A DNA stretch of 63,473 bases from Gammaproteobacteria bacterium. Lineage in GTDB: Bacteria > Pseudomonadota > Gammaproteobacteria > Steroidobacterales > Steroidobacteraceae. The translations under genes and the position numbers were made by a program. This document shows, in pieces, positions 49,918 to 59,534 of this stretch. The stretch is from the NCBI GenBank assembly GCA_003137095.1, contig PLET01000021.1, positions 1 through 63,473 of the forward strand. Direction: 5' to 3'. The notes below the pieces were generated by a model. It saw only the letters and a list, made by a program, of their open reading frames with translations. It had not been told where the DNA came from and ran no database searches. Position 1 is the first letter of the stretch. Each line of letters begins with the position of its first letter.

Positions 49918-51138
49918 ATGAGCAGCCGGGTGGACGCCTTCGAGCACTGGATCCGGACCGCCTTCGTCCGGATGAACACCGAACTCGAGGAGCTCTACTA
50001 TGCACAGGCCGATCGCGCCCGGGTTCAGGACGTCGGCGGGGAAATCAAGGCGGCGCTGCGCGACGAGGGTCACGTGCACGTGGTGGGGCTGCTCGCCGAG
50101 GGCAACACCGGCGACGGCTTCGACATCGCCTTCGGCGTGCTCGGCAACGTCGGTATGTACCTGGGCGCCCTGCGCCGCCACGAACTCACCAATCCGGCGC
50201 GCGAGGACCGGTCGCCGTTTCGCGAGGCCTCCTCACTCGCCCTGCACGTCGGCGCCTCGCTCGGCATGGCGCCGCGGTTCGCGACGTCGCATTTGGCGAT
50301 ACGCAACAAGGCGGTCGCCGGACTGCGCAAAAGCTTCACCTCGCTGCCCGACGAGTTCCTGTTCATCGACGAGAACACCCGCGGCGTTCTGGCGCTGCAA
50401 CGCGCGGCCGATGCGCTAACCCAGGTGGTGCACCTCGGCGTGTCGAGCCCGGTGGCGGATGTCCTGTTCGAGGCGGCGAAGAACGCGCTGCTGGAGGTCA
50501 TGCGGTTCAACGAGCGGCTGATGAGCCGGCTCGACGTCGGCCGATTCTTCTACTCCGTGCGGCCGTATTACAAACCCTACCGCGTCGGCCGCCAGGAGTA
50601 CCGCGGCGCGAATGCCGGCGATTTTTCCGGCATCAACGAGCTCGACCTGTTGCTCGGTCTGTGCCGGGCGAACGACCCCTACTACGCGCAATTGCTGGTG
50701 GACAAGATGCTGTTCATGCTGCCCTCGGATCAGGCGCGCCTGCGCGAGTGCATGCAAAGGCGCAGCCTGCTCGATGAATTTCTGGAGCTGCGCCGCGAGC
50801 ATGCCGGTGCGGATTGGTTTCAACGCAATGCACGCGCTTTTCTCGAGGTCTGCGAGCTGTTCGGCCGATCCGCCGCGCAGCACCACGACGGCCTGGTGCG
50901 GCGCTTCATCGCGGAGCCCGCCGCGCAGCTGCCCGCCGACGAATTGAACGGGATCACGGCCAGCGGGCCGCCGCTGCCGGTGCTGATGCGTTCCCTCGAG
51001 ACGCTGCGCGATATGCGGCTCGCCGCTGAGCGAGCCGACCTCGCCACGCGCCATGCGGATCTGGCGGCGCTGCGTCACTGCCTCCTCCCGGGGCGGCGCC
51101 CGTCGCGCGACCCATCCGTGTCAGGGTCGACGCCGTGA
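49918..51138 (+). CDS. PrnB-like (DUF1864) protein of the indoleamine-dioxygenase superfamily
   Basis: 406 residues. FFYSVRPYYKPYRVGRQEYR and GANAGDFSGINELDLLLGLC (about 205-245), then YYAQLLVDKMLFMLPSDQAR, match my memory of the DUF1864/PrnB family. PrnB, from pyrrolnitrin synthesis, is a haem protein structurally related to indoleamine and tryptophan 2,3-dioxygenases that rearranges chlorotryptophan. The haem ligand cannot be fixed from sequence alone. It overlaps the kynureninase-like gene by 4 bases (GTGA), echoing the dioxygenase-kynureninase order of tryptophan breakdown. Substrate unknown, probably an indole or amino-acid derivative. Confidence 0.75.
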   Translation: MSSRVDAFEHWIRTAFVRMNTELEELYYAQADRARVQDVGGEIKAALRDEGHVHVVGLLAEGNTGDGFDIAFGVLGNVGMYLGALRRHELTNPAREDRSPFREASSLALHVGASLGMAPRFATSHLAIRNKAVAGLRKSFTSLPDEFLFIDENTRGVLALQRAADALTQVVHLGVSSPVADVLFEAAKNALLEVMRFNERLMSRLDVGRFFYSVRPYYKPYRVGRQEYRGANAGDFSGINELDLLLGLCRANDPYYAQLLVDKMLFMLPSDQARLRECMQRRSLLDEFLELRREHAGADWFQRNARAFLEVCELFGRSAAQHHDGLVRRFIAEPAAQLPADELNGITASGPPLPVLMRSLETLRDMRLAAERADLATRHADLAALRHCLLPGRRPSRDPSVSGSTP

Positions 51139-52286
51139 AGGAACCGGATTTTGAGGCCCTGCGCCGCGAATTCCCGCTGCTTTCGCACAAGACCTACCTG
51201 AACAGCGGCTCCTATGCCGCGCTCGCCAACGGCGTGCAGGCAGCCTTCGGAGCCTACCTCGCAGACCGGTTGTCGGTGGGTGCGGACTGGGATCTGTGGG
51301 TGGACAAGAACGAATCGGTGCGCGCGCTGACCGCCGCGCTGCTGCATGCCTCGGCCGTTGAGATCGCGGTCACCGCCTCGGTGTCGGCCGGCGTCAATGC
51401 CCTGGCGAGCGCGCTCGATTTCTCCGGTCCGCGCAACAAGGTGGTGGTCAGCGACTTCGAATTCCCCACCATCGCCCAGATCTGGCACGCGCAGGAGCGG
51501 CGCGGCGCGCGCGTCGAGCACGTCCATCGCGGCGCCGACGGCCATATCCCATTGGAGCATTTCGCCGCGGCCATCGACGAGACCACCCGGCTCGTGGCCG
51601 TCACCCAGGTCTGCTACACCAACGGCGCCCGGCTCGACATTCCCGGCATCGTACGCCTGGCGCACGCCCGCGGCGCCTGGGTGCTGCTCGATTGCTATCA
51701 GGCCGCGGGCTCGCTGGCGGTCGACGTCAAGGCCCTGGATGTCGATTTCGCCGCCGGCGGCATGGCCAAGTACCTGCTCGGCACCGCCGGCATCGGCTTC
51801 CTGTACGTGCGCGGATCGCTGATTCCGTCACTGATACCCGCAAACAGCGGCTGGTTCGCGCAGGCCGACATCGGCGCCATGGACATCAGCGCCAACCGGC
51901 CCGCGCCGACTGCGCGCCGCTTCGAGGCCGGCACGCCGGCGGTCGTCAACTGCTATGCCGCGGAGGCCGGACTGAAGATCCTGCTGGCGGTCGGCCTGCC
52001 GGCGATCGAACGGCGCAATTACGCGCTGTCGCGTCGCTGCATGGAGCTGCTGCGGGACATCGGCTGGCCGAGCATCACGCCGCTGCAGGACGAATGCCGC
52101 GGCGCCACGGTCGCCATCCCCTCGCGCGACAGCGGCGCCCTGTGCGCCGAACTCAAGCATCGCGGCATCGTCACCTCGCATCGCGAGTCCAAGGTCCGGG
52201 CGAGCTTTCACTTCTATAACGATGCGGCGGACGTGGAATCCCTGATCGGAGCGCTGCGTGAGCTGCGCCCGAGATTCATGGTCTAA
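51135..52286 (+). CDS. Class V aminotransferase-fold PLP enzyme (kynureninase/cysteine desulfurase-like)
   Basis: 383 residues. TYLNSGSYAALANGVQAAFG at the N-terminus, VTASVSAGVNALASALDFSG, VTQVCYTNGARLDIPGIVRL, VLLDCYQAAGSLAVDVKALD (PLP-binding Asp) and FAAGGMAKYLLGTAGIGFLY, whose Lys forms the Schiff base. RASFHFYNDAADVESLIGAL ends the fold. Class V enzymes include kynureninases, epimerases and desulfurases. The GTG start overlaps the PrnB-like gene, so the two products probably act in sequence. The exact reaction is inference. Confidence 0.9.
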   Translation: MKEPDFEALRREFPLLSHKTYLNSGSYAALANGVQAAFGAYLADRLSVGADWDLWVDKNESVRALTAALLHASAVEIAVTASVSAGVNALASALDFSGPRNKVVVSDFEFPTIAQIWHAQERRGARVEHVHRGADGHIPLEHFAAAIDETTRLVAVTQVCYTNGARLDIPGIVRLAHARGAWVLLDCYQAAGSLAVDVKALDVDFAAGGMAKYLLGTAGIGFLYVRGSLIPSLIPANSGWFAQADIGAMDISANRPAPTARRFEAGTPAVVNCYAAEAGLKILLAVGLPAIERRNYALSRRCMELLRDIGWPSITPLQDECRGATVAIPSRDSGALCAELKHRGIVTSHRESKVRASFHFYNDAADVESLIGALRELRPRFMV

Positions 52287-52419
52287 AGCTGCGGCGGGGG
52301 CATACCCTTGGCATTTGAACATTGCTATCAGATAAATCCGACCGGAATTCGAGCCATTCGCCGATGGATGGCGTGTTCCGTTGCGGACGATCATTCAGGC
52401 AAATTCCAGGCTGAGTAAC

Positions 52420-52605
52420 ATGGCAACCAAAAGGAAAAACGGCAGTGTTCAAGTCGGACGTGCACTGCACGAAATGAAGAATGGGCAGCTCAAGAGCGGC
52501 CGATCGGGCAAAGTGGTGAGCAGCCGCAAGCAAGCCATTGCGATCGGCCTGTCTGAGGCGCGTGCCTCCGGCGCGCGCATTCCCAAAGCAAAAAAACGCA
52601 GCTGA
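52420..52605 (+). CDS. Small DUF6496-like basic protein
   Basis: 61 residues, strongly basic. The block ALHEMKNGQLKSGRSGKVVS followed by SRKQAIAIGLSEARASGARI matches the small family 'K-x-M-x-E-x-K-x-G-x-LKSG-x-SGKKVxxRKQAIAIALSEA', usually named DUF6496, common in proteobacteria and of unknown function. Ends in a Lys-rich tail (PKAKKRS). The ATG opening MATKRKNG is chosen; the TTG start 13 codons upstream adds no match. It stands alone between the PLP-enzyme gene and the convergent cobalamin-binding protein gene. Confidence 0.8.
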   Translation: MATKRKNGSVQVGRALHEMKNGQLKSGRSGKVVSSRKQAIAIGLSEARASGARIPKAKKRS

Positions 52606-52643
52606 CGGCTGTCCGGCCTGCCCCTGCGGCCGCCATCGTGACC

Positions 52644-53465
52644 CTAGCCAACCTGACGCCGCCGACCGGCACGCCGCTCGGACCATCGCTTCAATACCTG
52701 GTGGATGCCGTCGAGCCCATCGGTCAGCGCCGCCGGGCCCGGCTGCAGGATGAGCGGCGACTTGATCTCGTGCAACTCGCCATCGCGCACCGCAGGCACC
52801 GCGTCCCAGCCGGCCCGGGAAACCACCTGAGCCGGCCTGAAGCGTTTGCCGCACCAAGAGCCAAAAATCACATCGGGCGCGCGGCGTACGACCTCGCCGG
52901 CATCTGCCAGAATGCGATCCTTGCCGAGGGCGCATGCGGCACGTTCGGGAAACACGTCGTCGCCACCGGCGATGCCGATCAACTCGCTGACCCAGCGGAT
53001 GCCGGTGATGAGCGGATCGTCCCATTCCTCGAAGTAAACCCGTGGGCGGGGGGACATCGATGCGGCCGAGTTGCGTATGCGCTCGACATGCATTTCGAGC
53101 TCATCGGCATAGCGCGCGGCATGATCGGCGGCGCCCAGCAAAGCCCCTAGCCGGCGCACATAATTCAAAATCCCCTGCACCGAGCGATGGTTGCTGATCC
53201 AGACCTCGACGCCTTTCTTGATCAGTGTCTGTGCGATATCGGCCTGAATATCCGAGAAGCCCACCACAAAATCCGGCTGCAATTCCAGAATGCGATCGAT
53301 CTTGGCGCTGGTAAACGCCGATACCCGGGGTTTTTCGCGTCGCGCCCTCGGTGGGCGCACGGTAAAACCGGAGATGCCCACGATCCGCTGCTCGAGGCCC
53401 AGCGCATAGATGACCTCGGTGGGTTCCTCGGTCAGGCAGACGATGCGGTTCGGATAGCCGTCCAT
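52644..53465 (-). CDS. Cytoplasmic BtuF-like cobalamin-binding protein
   Basis: 273 residues of the periplasmic-binding-protein type III fold: RIVCLTEEPTEVIYALGLEQ, IDRILELQPDFVVGFSDIQA, VYFEEWDDPLITGIRWVSEL, VVRRAPDVIFGSWCGKRFRP. The fold is that of BtuF, which delivers vitamin B12, but no signal peptide or lipobox precedes it, so it should stay in the cytoplasm. It lies 16 bases after icmF on the same strand. A role in storing or handing B12 to the mutase is likely. The ATG at 53463-53465 is chosen; an upstream ATG at 53513 would overlap icmF. Confidence 0.85.
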   Translation of the reverse strand: MDGYPNRIVCLTEEPTEVIYALGLEQRIVGISGFTVRPPRARREKPRVSAFTSAKIDRILELQPDFVVGFSDIQADIAQTLIKKGVEVWISNHRSVQGILNYVRRLGALLGAADHAARYADELEMHVERIRNSAASMSPRPRVYFEEWDDPLITGIRWVSELIGIAGGDDVFPERAACALGKDRILADAGEVVRRAPDVIFGSWCGKRFRPAQVVSRAGWDAVPAVRDGELHEIKSPLILQPGPAALTDGLDGIHQVLKRWSERRAGRRRQVG

Positions 53466-53481
53466 GGATTCAGCCAACCAC

Positions 53482-56400
53482 TCACATGTTGCGGCGATAG
53501 CGCCCGCCGACATCGTACAGTGCGTGTGTGATCTGACCCAATGAGCAGACGCGCACGGCGTCCATCAACACCTCGAAGGTGTTCCCGTCCTGGATGACCG
53601 TGCGGCGCAGCCGTTGCAGCATATCCACCGACACGAGGGCATTGCGCTCCTGGAAATCCCTCAAACGCCTGAGCTGCGACTGCTTTTCGCCGTCGGTGGA
53701 ACGCGCCAACTCAATCGTGGGCGGAATCGCCTCGGCGCCGGGATGCCGGAAGGTGTTCACGCCGATGATCGGCAAGGATCCATCGTGCTTACGCCGCTCG
53801 TAGAACAGCGATTGCTCCTGGATCTTGCCGCGCTGATAGCCGGTCTCCATCGCACCGAGTACGCCGCCGCGGTCCGCGATGGCGTCGAATTCCCTGAGAA
53901 CCGCCTCCTCGACCAGATCCGTCAATTCATCGATGATGAAGCTGCCCTGATTGGGATTCTCATTCCTCGCAAGGCCCCATTCCCGGTTGATGATCAGCTG
54001 AATCGCCATCGCCCGCCGCACGCTCTCCTCGGTGGGCGTGGTGATTGCCTCGTCATAGGCATTGGTATGCAGGCTGTTGCAATTGTCGTAAATCGCGCAC
54101 AGCGCCTGCAGCGTGGTGCGAATGTCGTTGAACGCCATTTCCTGGGCGTGCAATGAGCGGCCGGAGGTCTGGACATGATACTTGAGCTTCTGGCTGCGCT
54201 CATTCGCCCCATACAAGGTCTTCATCGCCACGGCCCAGATGCGGCGCGCCACCCGGCCGATCACCGTGTACTCAGGGTCCATGCCGTTTGAAAAAAAGAA
54301 CGACAAATTCGGGGCAAAGTCATCGACCCGCATCCCGCGGGCCAGATAGCTCTCGACGTAGGTGAACGCATTCGCGAGTGTGAACGCCAGTTGCGAGATC
54401 GGATTGGCGCCCGCCTCGGCAATGTGATAGCCGGAGATTGATACGGAATAGAAATTCCGGACGTCGTTGCGCACGAAATATTCCTGTATGTCTCCCATCA
54501 TTTTCAGCGCGAAATCGGTTGAAAATATGCACGTGTTCTGACCTTGATCCTCCTTCAGAATATCCGCCTGCACCGTTCCGCGTACGGTCGACAACGTCCG
54601 CGCCTTGATGGCGGCGTGTTCCTCGCCGGACGCAGTGCGTCCATTCTGCGCCTCGAACTCCTGCACCTGCTGATCGATGGCGGTGTTCATGAACATGGCC
54701 AGGATCATGGGCGCCGGCCCGTTGATGGTCATCGACACGGACGTCGTCGGCGCACAGAGATTGAAGCCCGAGTACAGCACCTTCATGTCATCGAGCGTGG
54801 CGATCGAAACGCCGGCATTGCCGACCTTGCCGTAAATATCGGGGCGCGAATCCGGGTCCCACCCGTAGAGCGTCACCGAGTCAAAGGCGGTGGACAGCCG
54901 ATGCGCGGGCATGCCCGCGCATAATCGCTTGAAACGCTGATTCGTGCGGTTTGCATCGCCTTCGCCGGCGAACATCCGGGTTGGATCCTCGTTTTCGCGC
55001 TTGAACGGGAACACCCCGGCGGTGAAGGGATAGGAGCCCGGCAGATTGTCCTTGAGCAGGAAGCGCAGGATTTCTCCCGAGTCCTCGAAGTGCGGCAATG
55101 ATATTTTTCGGATCCGGGTGCCCGACAACGTCTCGGAAGTGAGCGCGGTACGGATCTCCACGTCGCGAACCTTGGAGATGTATTCGGAAGCCGAATACGA
55201 CTCGAGAGTCTGCGGCCATTTGTTCAACAAGGCCACCGAGGCGGGATCGAGTTCGGCCTCCTTGGCGGCGATGAGTTCGTCGAACCCCGCGACGGACTGG
55301 TGGGCTGCCGCAAACAATGACTTGGAAATGCGCAGCGCCTGGCATTCCCGCGCCACCGTTGATTGGCGGCCGACGGCTTCGTGGAACTTTCGCAGCACAA
55401 GGGAGATTTCCGCCAGGTAGCGGGTGCGCTGCGGCGGCACGATGGCCCGGCCGCGCGAGGACGCGGTCACCTCAACGTGCGGCAGCCGTCCCTCGCCAAG
55501 CCTCAATCCCCTGTCCCGCAAGCACGCCACCAACGCCTGGTACAGCGCGGTCACGCCATCGTCATTGAAGCGCGAGGCCATGGTGCCGAACACCGGCATG
55601 CTGTCCAACGTCTGGGCGAAGCCTTCATGGTTGCGCTGATATTGTTTGCGTACGTCGCGCAGCGCATCCTCGGAGCCCTTGCGGTCGAACTTGTTGATGG
55701 CCACGAAGTCCGCAAAATCGAGCATGTCGATTTTCTCCAGCTGCGTGGCTGCGCCGAATTCCGGAGTCATGACGTACACGGAAACGTCGACCAGCGGGAC
55801 GATGGCCGATTCCCCCTGGCCGATGCCGGAGGTTTCCACGACGATCAGGTCAAAGCCGCTGATTTTGCAGCAGGCCAGGACGTCCGGCAGCGCGGCGGAT
55901 ATTTCCGTGCCCGTGTCGCGGGTGGCCAGGGAGCGCATGAACACCGTGTCCGAGTTGATCGCATTCATCCGAATCCGATCACCGAGCAGCGCGCCGCCGG
56001 TGCGTTTGCGCGAAGGATCGATGGAAATGACGGCAATCCGGGTCCTGTCGCCCTGGTCGAGCCGCAATCGCAGAATGAGTTCGTCCGTGAGCGATGATTT
56101 TCCCGCACCACCGGTGCCGGTGATTCCGAGTACGGGGGTCCTAATGTTGGCGGCCGCCTGCATCAGCTCCTGGCGGAGACGCATCGGATACAGACGATTC
56201 TCCACCGCCGTGATGACCCGTGCGAGTTGACGGCGATCGCCGCTCCGCAGCGCATCCACGGCAGCCGCCTCGGCGGGTGCCAGCGCGGCAAGATCATAGT
56301 CGCTCGAGCGAAGGACATCGTCGATCATCCCCTGCAACCCCAGACGGGCGCCATCCTGCGGCGAGTACAGCCGCGTCACGCCATACTCCATCAATTCCTG

Positions 56401-56748
56401 GATTTCGGCAGGCACGATGACGCCACCGCCTCCGCCAAACACCTTGATGTTCGCGCCGCCGCGCGCACGCAGCAGGTCGATCAAGTACTTGAAGAATTCG
56501 ACGTGTCCGCCCTGGTAGGAGGTGATCGCCACGCCATGCACGTCCTCCTGCAGGGCGGCGTCAACGATCTCCTGCACCGAGCGGTTATGACCCAGATGGA
56601 TGACCTCCGCCCCCGAAGCCTGCAACACGCGTCGCATGATGTTGACGGAGGCGTCGTGGCCATCGAACAGCGCGGTGGCCGTCAGAAGGCGCACCCGGTG
56701 AACGGGTTTGTAGGTGGTCGGCTTGGCGGCGATTGAGACGGCGCTCAT
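53482..56748 (-). CDS. icmF: Fused isobutyryl-CoA mutase IcmF
   Basis: 1088 residues, the normal IcmF length. Order: B12-binding domain (about 20-155) with [17 protein letters not shown] supplying the DxH ligand; MeaI-type P-loop chaperone domain (about 200-420) with [18 protein letters not shown] and [14 protein letters not shown]; linker; and the CoA-mutase barrel (about 555-1088) with [40 protein letters not shown] and [20 protein letters not shown]. It interconverts isobutyryl- and n-butyryl-CoA (and sometimes pivalyl- and isovaleryl-CoA) with adenosylcobalamin, with GTPase-guarded cofactor loading. Its downstream partner is the cobalamin-binding protein. Exact acyl preference is not decided here. 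Confidence 0.95.
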   Translation of the reverse strand: MSAVSIAAKPTTYKPVHRVRLLTATALFDGHDASVNIMRRVLQASGAEVIHLGHNRSVQEIVDAALQEDVHGVAITSYQGGHVEFFKYLIDLLRARGGANIKVFGGGGGVIVPAEIQELMEYGVTRLYSPQDGARLGLQGMIDDVLRSSDYDLAALAPAEAAAVDALRSGDRRQLARVITAVENRLYPMRLRQELMQAAANIRTPVLGITGTGGAGKSSLTDELILRLRLDQGDRTRIAVISIDPSRKRTGGALLGDRIRMNAINSDTVFMRSLATRDTGTEISAALPDVLACCKISGFDLIVVETSGIGQGESAIVPLVDVSVYVMTPEFGAATQLEKIDMLDFADFVAINKFDRKGSEDALRDVRKQYQRNHEGFAQTLDSMPVFGTMASRFNDDGVTALYQALVACLRDRGLRLGEGRLPHVEVTASSRGRAIVPPQRTRYLAEISLVLRKFHEAVGRQSTVARECQALRISKSLFAAAHQSVAGFDELIAAKEAELDPASVALLNKWPQTLESYSASEYISKVRDVEIRTALTSETLSGTRIRKISLPHFEDSGEILRFLLKDNLPGSYPFTAGVFPFKRENEDPTRMFAGEGDANRTNQRFKRLCAGMPAHRLSTAFDSVTLYGWDPDSRPDIYGKVGNAGVSIATLDDMKVLYSGFNLCAPTTSVSMTINGPAPMILAMFMNTAIDQQVQEFEAQNGRTASGEEHAAIKARTLSTVRGTVQADILKEDQGQNTCIFSTDFALKMMGDIQEYFVRNDVRNFYSVSISGYHIAEAGANPISQLAFTLANAFTYVESYLARGMRVDDFAPNLSFFFSNGMDPEYTVIGRVARRIWAVAMKTLYGANERSQKLKYHVQTSGRSLHAQEMAFNDIRTTLQALCAIYDNCNSLHTNAYDEAITTPTEESVRRAMAIQLIINREWGLARNENPNQGSFIIDELTDLVEEAVLREFDAIADRGGVLGAMETGYQRGKIQEQSLFYERRKHDGSLPIIGVNTFRHPGAEAIPPTIELARSTDGEKQSQLRRLRDFQERNALVSVDMLQRLRRTVIQDGNTFEVLMDAVRVCSLGQITHALYDVGGRYRRNM

Positions 56749-56874
56749 GGTTCTGCTCAGGCAAGGCCGGAGGCGCCAGTGTAGAACATTCCGGCAGCCG
56801 CGGCGCGCCGACGTTGCTGCGACGCGGCCGGCTGGAAGGCCACCGGCTTTGACCCCGTGCTCACGGCCGCCATA

Positions 56875-56908
56875 TTGACAATTCTGTCAAGTTGGATTTT
56901 CATGTCAA
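56875..56908. promoter_or_regulatory. Palindromic operator candidate between icmF and the GST operon
   Basis: TTGACA-ATTC-TGTCAA (56875-56890) is a perfect 6-bp inverted repeat, and a third TGTCAA half-site follows at 56903-56908, 18 bases from the second. The spacing and size fit a TetR-type operator. The TetR gene of the adjacent GST operon is the natural candidate to bind it, and the site may also serve icmF, whose start is 127 bases away. Confidence 0.5.
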
Positions 56909-56937
56909 TCTGATCCGCCGTGGCGGGAGGGCGATGC

Positions 56938-57810
56938 ATGGTCAGATTGGCGGATTCCGAGGTGCGTACGCGGGAGGTCCTCGGCTGGAAGGGCCTGCAT
57001 TTGTTTCATCATCCGATTTCCTCATGCTCGCAGAAAGTCAGGATTTTCCTGAACATCAAGGGCGTGAAATGGGAATCGCACATCGTCGATCTGGCGGCCA
57101 CCGCCAACATGGACGAGTGGTATCTGGGCATCAATCCGCGCGGATTGGTGCCGGCGCTCGTGCACGACGGAGAAGTGCACATCGAAAGCAATGACGTGCT
57201 GCTGCACCTGGAGCGGGCATTTCCGCAACCTTGCTTGCTTCCCGACGATCAATTCGGCGCGATCGGGAAATTGCTGCATCACGAGGACGAGCTGCACCTG
57301 GACCTGCGTTCATTGAGCTTGCGCTTCGTATTCAATCCGGCTTCGAACCCCAAGACTCCCGAGGTGCTGGATCGCTACGCGCGTTCGGGATCCGGCCTGT
57401 TGAACGGCGCGCGCGACCTCGGCAAGGAGGAGCAGATGCGGTTTTGGCGCAATTACGCCCGGGAGGGTGTGACCGATGAGACGGTGCGATTATCGGTTGC
57501 CAGGTTCCGCGCAGAGTTCGACGAACTGGAGCGACGCCTGGCGATGCAGTTTTTTTTGATGGGCGATTCGCTTACCGTTCTCGACATTGCCTGGTTCATC
57601 TACGTGAATCGACTGACCGTGGCGGGATATCCGGTCGCGCGGCTGCATCCGCGTCTGCACGGATGGTTCAGCTCCCTGCAGGCGCGTCCGGAATTTGCGG
57701 CTGAGGTCGCCCTGCCGCCCGGTCTTGCGCAGCATGTGGAACGCACCCGGGCCCTGCACGCGGCCGACGCCACCACGCTCGTCGATATCGCCGGTCTGGG
57801 CCCGCATTGA
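56938..57810 (+). CDS. Glutathione S-transferase family protein
   Basis: 290 residues. LFHHPISSCSQKVRIFLNIK is the GST N-terminal active-site region (Ser and Cys), followed by LGINPRGLVPALVHDGEVHI and ESNDVLLHLERAFPQ. The C-terminal helical domain holds MGDSLTVLDIAWFIYVNRL. It is longer than average because of an insertion around residues 120-180. GGGAGG precedes the ATG at 56938; a GTG six codons upstream is an alternative. First gene of a three-gene operon with a TetR regulator and an amidohydrolase. Confidence 0.9.
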   Translation: MVRLADSEVRTREVLGWKGLHLFHHPISSCSQKVRIFLNIKGVKWESHIVDLAATANMDEWYLGINPRGLVPALVHDGEVHIESNDVLLHLERAFPQPCLLPDDQFGAIGKLLHHEDELHLDLRSLSLRFVFNPASNPKTPEVLDRYARSGSGLLNGARDLGKEEQMRFWRNYAREGVTDETVRLSVARFRAEFDELERRLAMQFFLMGDSLTVLDIAWFIYVNRLTVAGYPVARLHPRLHGWFSSLQARPEFAAEVALPPGLAQHVERTRALHAADATTLVDIAGLGPH

Positions 57811-58478
57811 TATCGCCCCACAAACCGGATCACCGCAGGCGCGTCGGCGTTGAGCGGAGCCAGAAGACGCGCGCTCACATCCTCGAATCCGCGGTGGGCG
57901 TGTTCGCACTCAAAGGTGCGCATGCGCCGGTGATCGACGACTTCGTGCGCGCCGCCGGCATCTCCCGCGGCACGTTCTATAATTACTTCGACACCACCCA
58001 CGCGCTGCTGCATGCGACCATCGAATGGCTGGAAGACGACGTTTTCGGTTCCATGGAGCCGGAGGCGGCCGCGATACCGGACGTCGCGCTGCGCCTGGCG
58101 ACCGCGACCCGGATGTATCTGCGCTGGGCCGCGGCGCATCGCCGCTGGTGTGCTTTCGTAACCCACGTTCCGCAAATCGGCACGCTCGCCCGCCGCCGCC
58201 TGCTGCGCGATCTGCGCGACGGCCAAAAATCGGGTGTATTTCGCTTTCCACATGTTCAGGCGGCCCATGATCTCGCGGCCGGCATTGTGGCGCAGGCCGT
58301 GCAGCGGATGGCCGCGACGCCGCGCGCTGCGGCGCGCACGGACGAGGTGGTTCATGTCATGCTGCAGGGCCTGGGTGTGAACCCGGCGGAATTGCAGCGC
58401 GTCATGGCCGCATCAATACCGGTGTCTGCGAGACCGGCGAAGAGCGCGAGTTTGTTCAAAACAGGATCCAATGATTGA
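57807..58478 (+). CDS. TetR/AcrR-family transcriptional regulator
   Basis: 223 residues. The DNA-binding domain is RAHILESAVGVFALKGAHAP, then VIDDFVRAAGISRGTFYNYF (helix-turn-helix). The ligand domain is helical and ends with a disordered tail. The frame has no ATG; TTG at 57807 overlaps the GST stop as TTGA, a coupled start that also recurs at the next junction. As an internal operon member it probably controls this operon through the palindrome at 56875-56890. Confidence 0.9.
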   Translation: MISPHKPDHRRRVGVERSQKTRAHILESAVGVFALKGAHAPVIDDFVRAAGISRGTFYNYFDTTHALLHATIEWLEDDVFGSMEPEAAAIPDVALRLATATRMYLRWAAAHRRWCAFVTHVPQIGTLARRRLLRDLRDGQKSGVFRFPHVQAAHDLAAGIVAQAVQRMAATPRAAARTDEVVHVMLQGLGVNPAELQRVMAASIPVSARPAKSASLFKTGSND

Positions 58479-58483
58479 CGCCC

Positions 58484-59527
58484 ATGGTTTCAGATCGACG
58501 AGGATTTTTGGGGGGCTTGATGGCAACTGCAGCCGGCTTGGCGGCGACGCCGTACTCGAGGGGCGGCCCGTCGCAGGGCAGGATCGACGTACACGCGCAC
58601 TTCGTCCCGGAATTCTACCGTCAGGCGGCCGTGGCGGCCGGGCAGCTCAAGCCCGACGGCATGCCCGCGTGGCCGGCCTGGGATCTGGGCGCTGCGCTGG
58701 CGGTCATGGACCGGCTGGAAATCGCAACGGCGGTGCTCTCGATCTCATCGCCCGGGGTGCATTTCGGCGATGATCCGGCGGCACGCGCGCTGGCGCGCGC
58801 CGTGAATGAGGCTGGAGCCCATGCCGTCGCCACGCACCCCGCGCGATTCGGCTTGTTCGCCTCCCTGCCGCTGCCGGATGTCGATGCCAGCCTGCGTGAG
58901 CTCGAATTTGCGCTCGATACCCTCCACGCCGACGGCATCGTGCTGCTGACGAACTACCGTGGGGCCCATCTCGGCGATGCGCGCTTCGAACCCGTGTTTG
59001 CCGAACTCGATCGCCGCGCAGCCGTGGTCTTCATCCATCCGACCGCGCCCTGCGCCGCCTGCGTGAGCGATCTGCCCTATCCGGCGCCCATGATCGAGTT
59101 TATGTTCGAGACCACCCGCGCCGTCACCCATCTGATCTTCTCGGGTACGCTGGCGCGGCATCCGAACGTGCGCTTCATCGTGCCGCATGCGGGTGCGGCG
59201 GTGCCGACGCTGTCGGATCGGATCGCCGGGCTGATTCCGGCGCTCGGCATCGCGAATGCGCCGGCACCCGAGGAGGTATTCGCGCTGCTGCGCCGTCTGC
59301 ATTTTGATCTGGCCGGCTATGCGGTCCCCAAGATGTTGCCGAGCCTGCTGGCAATCGTGCCCGTGCAGCAGATCCTGTACGGCAGCGACTGGCCTTACAC
59401 CCCCGAGGGCGTCGTGCGCCGCCTCGCGGCACAGATCGATGCCACTGCGCTCATCGACGCCGACGCCAAGGCGCTGATCCTGCGCACGAATGCCACGCGG
59501 CTGATCGCACGCCTGAGCCGCACCTAA
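58484..59527 (+). CDS. Tat-exported amidohydrolase-2 (ACMSD-like) protein
   Basis: 347 residues. The N-terminus MVSDRRGFLGGLMATAAGLA is a twin-arginine signal, unusual for this normally cytoplasmic family. The TIM barrel shows the metal motif IDVHAHFVPEFY (HxH), FIHPTAPCAAC, FIVPHAGAAVPTLSDR and the final Asp in YGSDWPYTPEGV. The family decarboxylates or hydrolyses acids such as aminocarboxymuconate semialdehyde and related ring-cleavage products. TTG at 58475 overlapping the TetR stop (TTGA) is an alternative start. It closes the GST-TetR operon. Confidence 0.88.
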   Translation: MVSDRRGFLGGLMATAAGLAATPYSRGGPSQGRIDVHAHFVPEFYRQAAVAAGQLKPDGMPAWPAWDLGAALAVMDRLEIATAVLSISSPGVHFGDDPAARALARAVNEAGAHAVATHPARFGLFASLPLPDVDASLRELEFALDTLHADGIVLLTNYRGAHLGDARFEPVFAELDRRAAVVFIHPTAPCAACVSDLPYPAPMIEFMFETTRAVTHLIFSGTLARHPNVRFIVPHAGAAVPTLSDRIAGLIPALGIANAPAPEEVFALLRRLHFDLAGYAVPKMLPSLLAIVPVQQILYGSDWPYTPEGVVRRLAAQIDATALIDADAKALILRTNATRLIARLSRT

Positions 59528-59534
59528 GTCTCGC

